A stretch of 13,984 bases of DNA from Nitrospirae bacterium RIFCSPLOW2_12_42_9 (lineage in GTDB: Bacteria; Nitrospirota; 9FT-COMBO-42-15; HDB-SIOI813). Where the stretch lies: positions 1-13,984 of the forward strand of contig MHER01000153.1 in NCBI GenBank assembly GCA_001805205.1. The letters run 5' to 3'. The position numbers and the translations under genes are program-made. The notes under the pieces are model-generated. The model saw only the letters and a list, made by a program, of their open reading frames with translations, did no database searches and was not told the DNA's origin. Of this stretch, positions 7,346 through 13,984 are shown piece by piece. Position 1 is the stretch's first letter; the number at the start of each line of letters is the position of its first letter.

Positions 7346-10300
7346 ATGGCAACAGCAGAGGACAGAGATTGGGAAAAGTTATACAGTTTGTTTGAAAAGC
7401 CAAAAGAACCTGTATCATTTGACGCCATAAGGATAAGGGTTGCATCTCCTGAGAAGATCAGGTCATGGTCGCATGGTGAGGTAAAAAAGCCGGAGACTAT
7501 AAACTACAGGTCTTTTAAACCGGAGAGAGACGGGCTTTTCTGTGCCAAGATCTTTGGTCCAACAAAGGACTGGGAATGCCTTTGCGGAAAATATAAGAGG
7601 ATGAAACACAGAGGGGTTGTATGCGATAAATGCGGGGTGGAGGTTATACAGTCAAAGGTCAGACGTGAGAGGATGGGACACATTGAACTTGCGGCCCCGG
7701 TTGCTCACATCTGGTTTCTTAAAGGACTTCCGAGCAGGATAGGCAACCTCCTTGACATGACCCTCAGGCAGCTTGAGAAGGTGCTCTATTTCGAAAGCTA
7801 TATTGTTACAAATACGGGTGATGCACCTATTAAAGAGAAAGAGCTTCTGACTGAAGACGAATACAGGAGGCTTCTGCAGCAGCACGGAACATCATTTAAG
7901 GCAGGAACCGGTGCAGAGTCAATAAAAGATCTCCTTTTGAAGATCGACCTTGAAAAGCTCTATGAAGAGGTCAGGACAAAGATTGAAAATGCAAGCAGCG
8001 TTGCAATCAAGAAAAAACTGAGTAAACGTCTCAAGATTATTGATGCTTTCAGGAAATCCGGAAACAAACCGGAGTGGATGATCATGGATGTTATACCGGT
8101 TATTCCACCGGAGTTGAGGCCATTGGTGCCTCTGGACGGCGGCAGATTTGCAACATCCGATCTGAATGATCTGTACCGCAGGGTAATCAACAGGAATAAC
8201 AGACTGAAAAAATTGATGGAATTAAAGGCCCCCGGTGTGATTATCCGTAACGAGAAGAGGATGCTCCAGGAGGCTGTAGATGCACTGTTTGACAACGGCA
8301 GGAGGGGAAGGGTTATACGCGGCCCAAATAAGAGGCCGCTTAAATCTTTGAGTGATATGTTGAAAGGAAAGCAGGGTAGATTCAGGCAGAATCTCCTTGG
8401 TAAGAGGGTTGACTACTCCGGCAGGTCTGTTATTGTTGTGGGGCCTGAACTAAAGTTACATCAGTGCGGACTGCCGAAGAAAATGGCATTAGAGCTTTTC
8501 AAGCCATTTATTTTTCACAGACTTGAAGAGAAGGGTTTTGCTACAACGATTAAAAGTGCCAAGAAGATGGTTGAGAAAGAAAGACCCGAGGTATGGGATG
8601 TCCTCGAAGAGGTAACCAGGGAGCACCCGGTCTTACTAAACAGGGCTCCAACACTCCACAGACTTGGCATACAGGCATTTGATCCTATCCTTATTGAAGG
8701 AAAGGCGATAAGACTTCATCCATTGGTCTGTGTGGCCTTCAATGCAGATTTTGACGGAGACCAGATGGCAGTTCATGTACCACTCTCTGTAGAGGCAAAG
8801 GTAGAGGCAAGGGTATTGATGCTGTCTGTAAATAATATTTTATCACCGGCACATGGCGCACCTATTGTTATACCTACTCAGGACATAGTCTTCGGCTGCT
8901 ATTACCTGACAAAAGAACGTGCGAATGCTCAGGGAGAGGGGAAGGTGTTTTCTTCGCCAATTGAAGTGAGGGCTGCATATGACGCAAGAGTTGCGGATGT
9001 GCATGCAAAAATCAAGGTGAGGATAAATGGTGAACTTGTTAATACTACTGTAGGAAGGGTACTCCTGGGTGAGATTTTACCTTCCTATATGCCATTTTCT
9101 CTTGTAAATAAGGTGATGAATAAAAAGGAGCTGACACAACTTATAGACAAAACTTACAGGGAGGCAGGCCAGAGAGATACAGTAATGTTTCTTGATAAGA
9201 TTAAAGAGATAGGATTTAAGTTTGCTACTAAATCAGGGCTTTCCATTTCAATAGAGGATATGCATGTACCTACAAAAAAGGCCGAGATTATCGATAAGGC
9301 GAACAAGGATATACTCGAGGTGGAACAGCAGTACGCAGAAGGTTTAATAACAAAAGGTGAGAGATATAATAAAGTCATAGATATATGGGCCCATGTAACT
9401 GAGATAGTTGCAGCCGAGATGATGCGGGAATTAGGCGGCGGCAGTGAAGAGAAACGGGCATTTAATTCTATTTTCATGATGGCAGACTCCGGGGCAAGGG
9501 GAAGCACACAGCAGATCAGGCAGCTCGGAGGCATGAGGGGACTGATGGCAAAACCCTCAGGAGAGATTATCGAGACACCTATTACTGCCAACTTCCGTGA
9601 GGGTCTTACAGTGCTCCAGTACTTCATATCCACACATGGTGCACGAAAAGGTCTGGCTGATACAGCACTAAAGACAGCAAATTCAGGTTACCTTACAAGG
9701 AGACTGGTTGATGTGGCCCAGGACGTAATTGTTACCGAGAATGATTGCGGTAGTCAGGATGGTATATTCGTAAGCTCTCTTGTTGAAGGCGGAGAGATAA
9801 TTGAACCTCTTGAGGAAAGGATACTTGGAAGAATCGCTGTAGACGATATCAGAGACCCCATTACAAACGATGTAATTGTTCCTGCAAGGGAAGAGATTTA
9901 TGAAGAGAGGGTCGAAGCCATTATAGATGCAGGTATAGATAAGGTAAGGATTCGTTCAGTGCTGACATGTCAATCCCGGAGAGGTGTATGCATAAAGTGT
10001 TACGGAAGAGACCTTGGCAGGGGGAGACTCGTTGATATCGGGGAAGCTATTGGTATTATTGCCGCGCAGTCTATTGGAGAACCGGGCACTCAGCTCACAA
10101 TGAGGACATTCCATATCGGGGGTACTGCAAGCAAGGTTGTTGAGCAGACTGTACTTGAGGCAAAAAATGCAGGACATATAAAATACGTAGACCTTAATAC
10201 GGTTAAGAATAAAGAAGGTGACTCGGTTACCATGAACAGAAACGGCAAGATCGTAATATATGATGAAGAGGGAAGAGAGAAGGAGAAGTATTCTGTGGTG

Positions 10301-11449
10301 TATGGTGCAAAGCTAAAGGTCTCGGTTAACCAAAAGGTAAAGGCCGGTCAGAAGCTTGTGGAGTGGGACCCTCATTCCATGCCTATCCTTACTGAGGTTG
10401 GCGGGAAGGTTGCTTTTGGAGATGTTGTTGAAGGGAGCACAATGAAAGAGGACGTGGATGAAGTTACAGGTCTTTCGAGAAAGGTTATTGTAGACTTCCA
10501 GGGGACAACATTGAGACCTAGAATATCTATTAAAGACGATTCGAACAGGACAGTCAAGATACCCGGCACAAATACAGTTGCAAGGTATCTCTTACCTACC
10601 GGCGCTCACATAGTTGTCGAGAAGGGCGGCACTGTATTCCCGGGAGATGTACTTGCCAAGATACCAAGAGAGATAACAAAGACAAAAGATATTACAGGTG
10701 GTCTCCCAAGGGTTGCAGAACTTTTTGAAACAAGAAAACCAAAAGAACAGGCTGTGATAAGTGAGATAGACGGGACAATTGAATTTAGCGGTTTTGTCAA
10801 AGGTATGAGGCGGGTTATAGTAAAGAATGATCTGGGTGATTCGAGAGAATACTATATTCCAAAAGGAAAGCATATTAATGTTCATGAAGGGGACTGGGTA
10901 ATGGCAGGAGAGCCGCTAATGGATGGTTCGGCAAATCCCCATGACATATTGAGTATCCTTGGACCCAAAGAACTTCAAAAGTATCTTGTTGATGAAGTCC
11001 AACAGGTTTACAGACTACAGGGTGTAACTATCAATGATAAACATATAGAAATAATAGTAAGACAGATGTTGAGGAAGATAAAGATTGAAGATCCTGGTGA
11101 AACAAACTTTCTGATTGGAAGCCAGGTTGACAGGTTTATCTTCGAAGATATAAATGAGAAGGTAATAAAATCAGGAGGGAAACCGGCGTCAGGTATGCCC
11201 GTACTAATGGGTATCACAAAGGCTGCGCTTTCAACTGACAGTTTTATTTCAGCAGCGTCATTCCAGGAGACCACGAGGGTACTCACAGAGGCTGCTGTCA
11301 GTGGTAAAGTCGACGAGCTGCTTGGGCTGAAAGAGAATGTTATTGTCGGAAGGCTCATCCCGGCCGGCACTGGATTCCCATTATACAGAGAGACTTTCTT
11401 AAAGTCTGTCAAAGGAGATTTGGAAGCAGGTGCTGAGAGGGAGAAATAA
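7346..11449 (+). CDS. rpoC: DNA-directed RNA polymerase subunit beta-prime
   Basis: Beta-prime supplies the catalytic aspartates and the clamp of RNA polymerase. The 1367-residue product is complete. The N-terminal zinc ribbon uses C78, C80, C93 and C96. The clamp and lid follow ([19 protein letters not shown]). The active-site loop NADFDGD spans 466-472, with D468, D470 and D472 binding Mg2+. The bridge helix begins at about 765 ([19 protein letters not shown]). The second zinc site is C801, C875, C882 and C885. The trigger loop starts near 905 ([17 protein letters not shown]) and resumes at about 1117 ([12 protein letters not shown]); the roughly 170 residues between them are an SI3-type insertion of beta-barrel character. 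The ATG follows GGGAGGT (7334-7340), 21 bases after rpoB. Confidence 0.99.
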   Translation: MATAEDRDWEKLYSLFEKPKEPVSFDAIRIRVASPEKIRSWSHGEVKKPETINYRSFKPERDGLFCAKIFGPTKDWECLCGKYKRMKHRGVVCDKCGVEVIQSKVRRERMGHIELAAPVAHIWFLKGLPSRIGNLLDMTLRQLEKVLYFESYIVTNTGDAPIKEKELLTEDEYRRLLQQHGTSFKAGTGAESIKDLLLKIDLEKLYEEVRTKIENASSVAIKKKLSKRLKIIDAFRKSGNKPEWMIMDVIPVIPPELRPLVPLDGGRFATSDLNDLYRRVINRNNRLKKLMELKAPGVIIRNEKRMLQEAVDALFDNGRRGRVIRGPNKRPLKSLSDMLKGKQGRFRQNLLGKRVDYSGRSVIVVGPELKLHQCGLPKKMALELFKPFIFHRLEEKGFATTIKSAKKMVEKERPEVWDVLEEVTREHPVLLNRAPTLHRLGIQAFDPILIEGKAIRLHPLVCVAFNADFDGDQMAVHVPLSVEAKVEARVLMLSVNNILSPAHGAPIVIPTQDIVFGCYYLTKERANAQGEGKVFSSPIEVRAAYDARVADVHAKIKVRINGELVNTTVGRVLLGEILPSYMPFSLVNKVMNKKELTQLIDKTYREAGQRDTVMFLDKIKEIGFKFATKSGLSISIEDMHVPTKKAEIIDKANKDILEVEQQYAEGLITKGERYNKVIDIWAHVTEIVAAEMMRELGGGSEEKRAFNSIFMMADSGARGSTQQIRQLGGMRGLMAKPSGEIIETPITANFREGLTVLQYFISTHGARKGLADTALKTANSGYLTRRLVDVAQDVIVTENDCGSQDGIFVSSLVEGGEIIEPLEERILGRIAVDDIRDPITNDVIVPAREEIYEERVEAIIDAGIDKVRIRSVLTCQSRRGVCIKCYGRDLGRGRLVDIGEAIGIIAAQSIGEPGTQLTMRTFHIGGTASKVVEQTVLEAKNAGHIKYVDLNTVKNKEGDSVTMNRNGKIVIYDEEGREKEKYSVVYGAKLKVSVNQKVKAGQKLVEWDPHSMPILTEVGGKVAFGDVVEGSTMKEDVDEVTGLSRKVIVDFQGTTLRPRISIKDDSNRTVKIPGTNTVARYLLPTGAHIVVEKGGTVFPGDVLAKIPREITKTKDITGGLPRVAELFETRKPKEQAVISEIDGTIEFSGFVKGMRRVIVKNDLGDSREYYIPKGKHINVHEGDWVMAGEPLMDGSANPHDILSILGPKELQKYLVDEVQQVYRLQGVTINDKHIEIIVRQMLRKIKIEDPGETNFLIGSQVDRFIFEDINEKVIKSGGKPASGMPVLMGITKAALSTDSFISAASFQETTRVLTEAAVSGKVDELLGLKENVIVGRLIPAGTGFPLYRETFLKSVKGDLEAGAEREK

Positions 11450-11501
11450 TCCAAACATAAACCTCAATATTATGATCTGAGTAAACCTGAATAAAAACCT
11501 C

Positions 11502-11530
11502 TTGACAAAAAAAGAATAATCTATTAAACT
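11502..11530 (+). promoter_or_regulatory. Sigma70-type promoter of the str operon
   Basis: A consensus -35 TTGACA (11502-11507) is followed after exactly 17 bases by TAAACT (11525-11530), four of six matches to TATAAT. The spacer and upstream flank are very A-rich, which would favour an UP-like contact. Transcription should start near 11537, leaving a leader of about 45 nt before the rpsL GTG. It lies 52 bases after the rpoC stop, at a natural operon boundary. No intrinsic terminator for rpoC is visible before it, so read-through from rpoBC is possible. Confidence 0.8.
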
Positions 11531-11582
11531 CTCAAAGTTTTGGTGGAAAACCGTTATTAACAAGGTAATCTGAGGAGAATCA

Positions 11583-11954
11583 GTGCCTACTATTAACCAA
11601 TTGATAAGAAAAGGCAGAACATTAATCAAAAGCCGTACAAAGAGTCCTGCGCTAAAGAAATGTCCGCAGAAGAGAGGGGTTTGCATAAGGGTTTATACAA
11701 CCACACCAAAGAAACCAAATTCTGCATTAAGAAAGGTAGCGAGGGTTCGTCTTACAAACGGGATGGAAGTTACATCATATATCCCTGGTGAAGGGCATAA
11801 CCTTCAGGAACATTCAATTGTGCTTGTGCGTGGCGGAAGGGTGAAAGACCTTCCGGGTGTCAGGTATCATATTGTTCGTGGTACATTGGATGCCGCAGGT
11901 GTTCAGAATAGAAAACGCAGCAGATCCAAGTATGGGGCCAAAAAGCCCAAGTAG
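11583..11954 (+). CDS. rpsL: 30S ribosomal protein uS12
   Basis: S12 sits at the decoding centre and helps monitor codon-anticodon pairing. The 123-residue product has family length and opens with the canonical [12 protein letters not shown]. The [19 protein letters not shown] loop is intact, with both Lys residues of PKKPNS present, and so is [13 protein letters not shown]. These are the two sites where streptomycin resistance or dependence changes usually fall, and both look wild type. The start is GTG at 11583, preceded by GAGGAG (11572-11577) with a 5-base spacer; the amino-acid match fixes this start. It is the first gene after the TTGACA promoter. Confidence 0.98.
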   Translation: MPTINQLIRKGRTLIKSRTKSPALKKCPQKRGVCIRVYTTTPKKPNSALRKVARVRLTNGMEVTSYIPGEGHNLQEHSIVLVRGGRVKDLPGVRYHIVRGTLDAAGVQNRKRSRSKYGAKKPK

Positions 11955-11959
11955 TTAAA

Positions 11960-11991
11960 TAGCCAAGGTAATATGTAGCCAAGGTAATATG
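11960..11991 (+). repeat. Perfect 16-bp tandem duplication in the rpsL-rpsG spacer
   Basis: TAGCCAAGGTAATATG occurs twice with no gap (11960-11975 and 11976-11991), followed by TAG. Each copy contains AAGG, a 4-base spacer and ATG, and each ATG is followed at once by TAG, giving two one-codon start-stop units ahead of the true rpsG SD. The duplication makes up more than half of the 55-base spacer. Confidence 0.95.
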
Positions 11992-12009
11992 TAGTAAGAG
12001 GAGATATAT

Positions 12010-12480
12010 ATGCCGAGACGTGGGTTGGTACAGCATAGGGAGTCGCATCCGGACCTGAAGTACAATGATATCCTTATTGCAAAGACTATCAGCATAATTA
12101 TGAGAGGTGGAAAGAAATGTACAGCAGAGAATGTTTTCTATGGTGCTTTGGATATAGTGAAAGAAAAGTCTTCTGCTGATCCGGTCAAGATATTCAAGGC
12201 AGCAATAGATAATATTAAACCCCTTGTTGAGGTTAAGTCACGCCGGGTTGGCGGTGCATCATATCAGGTCCCTGTAGATATAAGACCTGTCAGACGAAAT
12301 GCGCTTGCAATCAGATGGCTGGTGTCATTTGCGAGGGAGCGGTCAGGCAAAAACATGGCTGAAAGATTGGCATTTGAGATTATCGACGCTGCAAACGGAA
12401 CAGGTAGTGCAATAAAGAAGAAAGAAGATACCCACAGGATGGCAGAGGCCAATAAGGCTTTCGCTCATTACAGGTGGTAG
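12010..12480 (+). CDS. rpsG: 30S ribosomal protein uS7
   Basis: S7 nucleates assembly of the 30S head and lines the E site; in E. coli it also represses translation of its own cistron through the rpsL-rpsG spacer. The 156-residue product begins MPRRG and carries the conserved [23 protein letters not shown] and [18 protein letters not shown] segments, ending in the typical [15 protein letters not shown]. Where most family members have PDPKY, this one has PDLKY (about residues 15-19). The ATG is set by AAGAGGAG (11996-12003), 6 bases upstream. Two start-stop ATG-TAG units precede that site. Confidence 0.98.
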   Translation: MPRRGLVQHRESHPDLKYNDILIAKTISIIMRGGKKCTAENVFYGALDIVKEKSSADPVKIFKAAIDNIKPLVEVKSRRVGGASYQVPVDIRPVRRNALAIRWLVSFARERSGKNMAERLAFEIIDAANGTGSAIKKKEDTHRMAEANKAFAHYRW

Positions 12481-12495
12481 GAGAGGATTTATTAA

Positions 12496-13984
12496 GTGGC
12501 AAGACAGTACCCTTTAGATAAGACAAGAAACATAGGGATTATGGCACATATTGATGCAGGTAAGACCACTTCTACAGAACGTATCCTGTTTTATACAGGT
12601 ATGTCACACAGGATTGGAGAGGTTGATGAGGGGACTGCAACCATGGACTGGATGGAGCAGGAAAAGGAGCGCGGTATCACAATTACATCAGCTGCAACTA
12701 CATGCTTCTGGAAAGATTACCGCATAAATATCATCGATACCCCGGGCCATGTGGATTTTACAATAGAAGTGGAGAGGTCTTTGCGCGTCCTTGATGGGGC
12801 AGTAGCCATATTTGATTCAGGTCAGGGTGTTGAACCTCAGTCCGAGACTGTATGGAGACAGGCAGACAAGTATCATGTTCCGAGGATTGCGTTTATAAAT
12901 AAAATGGATAAGATAGGGGCGGATTTTTTTGAAAGTGTTAAATCTATGGTTGACAGACTCAAAGCAAATCCTGTACCGATCCAGATCCCTATAGGGGCTG
13001 AGAATACATTCAGGGGACCGGTTGATCTTATTACAATGAAGGCTGTTTATTTTGATGATGAGACTCTGGGTGCAAAATATGTTATAGAAGAAATTCCGGC
13101 AGATTTGCAGGAGGTAGCAAGGGAGTACAGGGATAAGATGATAGAGAAGCTGGCAGACCATGATGATATTATTATGGAGAAATATTTAGGCGGTGAAGAG
13201 ATTACAGAAGAAGAAATAAAAAAGGCCCTTCGCAAGGCGACTATTTCTATGAAGCTAAATCCGGTACTATGCGGGTCATCCTTTAAAAATAAAGGTGTTC
13301 AGTTACTTTTAGACGCCATTATTGAATATCTCCCTTCTCCAATAGATCTGCCTCCTGTAAAAGGCGTAAATCCTGACAATGAAGGGGAGATTGAAAGACG
13401 TCCTGATGATAATGAGCCATTTTCCGCCCTTGCTTTTAAGATAATGACAGACCCTTTTGTAGGTCAGTTAACGTACTTCAGGGTTTACTCAGGTATACTT
13501 AAATCTGGTTCTTATCTGCACAATTCCACTAAAGATACAACAGAAAGGATTGGCCGGCTCCTCAAGATGCATGCGAATAAGAGAGAGGAAATCAAGACTG
13601 TATATGCAGGAGAGATTGCAGCCGCAGTCGGTCTTAAGAATACAACTACAGGTGACACATTGTGTGATAAGGATAAACCAATTATTCTTGAACGAATTGA
13701 GTTCCCTGAGCCTGTTATATCTATTGCAATAGAACCCAAGACAAAGGCTGACCAGGAAAAGATGACACTATCCCTGCAAAAGCTTGCACAGGAAGACCCC
13801 TCTTTCAGATTAAAGACTGATGAGGAGACAGGACAGACAATTATATCCGGTATGGGGGAGTTACATCTTGAGATTATTGTGGACCGGCTTATGAGAGAAT
13901 TCAAGGTAGAGGCTAATGTTGGAAAGCCTCAGGTAGCTTACAGGGAGACAATCAAAGGTAAAGTAGAGAGCGAAGGAAAATATA
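12496..13984 (+). CDS. fusA: Elongation factor G, N-terminal 496 residues (truncated by window edge)
   Basis: EF-G is the GTPase that drives ribosomal translocation and, with RRF, ribosome recycling. The frame stays open to the window end: 496 codons plus one base, about 70% of a usual 690-700 residue EF-G. Motifs: G1 AHIDAGKT (17-24), G2 RGITIT with T62, G3 DTPGH (81-85), G4 NKMD (135-138), G5 GSSFK (260-264; the family usually has GSAFK or GSALK). Domains II and III follow from about 300, including GMGELHLEI, and the window ends just inside domain IV (VESEGKY). The start is GTG at 12496, with GGAGAGG (12480-12486) overlapping the rpsG stop; 15 bases separate the genes, consistent with coupled translation. 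Confidence 0.98.
   Translation, partial: MARQYPLDKTRNIGIMAHIDAGKTTSTERILFYTGMSHRIGEVDEGTATMDWMEQEKERGITITSAATTCFWKDYRINIIDTPGHVDFTIEVERSLRVLDGAVAIFDSGQGVEPQSETVWRQADKYHVPRIAFINKMDKIGADFFESVKSMVDRLKANPVPIQIPIGAENTFRGPVDLITMKAVYFDDETLGAKYVIEEIPADLQEVAREYRDKMIEKLADHDDIIMEKYLGGEEITEEEIKKALRKATISMKLNPVLCGSSFKNKGVQLLLDAIIEYLPSPIDLPPVKGVNPDNEGEIERRPDDNEPFSALAFKIMTDPFVGQLTYFRVYSGILKSGSYLHNSTKDTTERIGRLLKMHANKREEIKTVYAGEIAAAVGLKNTTTGDTLCDKDKPIILERIEFPEPVISIAIEPKTKADQEKMTLSLQKLAQEDPSFRLKTDEETGQTIISGMGELHLEIIVDRLMREFKVEANVGKPQVAYRETIKGKVESEGKY

Noticed and set aside
11450..11500. Intrinsic terminator for rpoC
   Set aside because: Only short AT-rich complementarities such as CTCA/TGAG are present, with no GC-rich stem or U-run.
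13512..13904. 130-codon minus-strand frame within fusA
   Set aside because: The plus strand here encodes conserved EF-G domains II-III; the antisense frame has no family resemblance.

Overview
The window is a housekeeping chromosomal segment, entirely on the + strand. It carries the end of rpmG, a tRNA-Trp gene, the secE-nusG-rplKAJL-rpoBC cluster, and the start of the str operon (rpsL-rpsG-fusA). It is intact and conventionally ordered. I see no mobile element, CRISPR array, phage gene, broken gene or unrecognised ORF of credible coding quality, and no stretch above 300 bases lacks a gene. I did not find a new protein system; the parts worth a second look are in the short spacers.

Organism: a diderm-type bacterium of moderate, AT-leaning base composition. 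RpoB has an extra helical segment at about residues 955-1060 where the Gram-negative beta-i9 insertion lies. RpoC has the long SI3-type insertion inside the trigger loop (about 940-1110). The RpoC N-terminus and clamp resemble Nitrospirota and deltaproteobacterial-type lineages, judged by memory of family sequences only. Arg AGG/AGA and Ile ATA codons are common even in ribosomal protein genes. Phylum placement is tentative.

Layout. 1-149: L33 C-terminus and tRNA-Trp, 11 nt apart and so probably co-transcribed. 196-1018: SecE (translocon) and NusG (elongation/coupling), separated by a 9-bp tandem array that folds into a 22-bp hairpin. 1039-3317: L11, L1, L10 and L7/L12, the L1 and L11/L10/L12 stalks of the large subunit, with an L10-type autoregulatory leader before rplJ and a possible internal promoter before rplL. 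3344-11449: the RNA polymerase beta and beta-prime subunits. 11502-11530: a strong sigma70-type promoter starting a new unit. 11583-13984: S12, S7 and about 70% of EF-G.

Together the genes build the ribosomal decoding centre, the GTPase stalk and the translocation factor (S12, S7, L11, L10, L12, EF-G), the RNA polymerase core, and the factor coupling the two (NusG). The most distinctive trait is that four separate spacers carry short perfect or near-perfect tandem duplications (14, 9, 14 and 16 bp units). Two of them coincide with likely control points: the rplL promoter region, and the rpsL-rpsG spacer that in E. coli holds the S7 translational operator.
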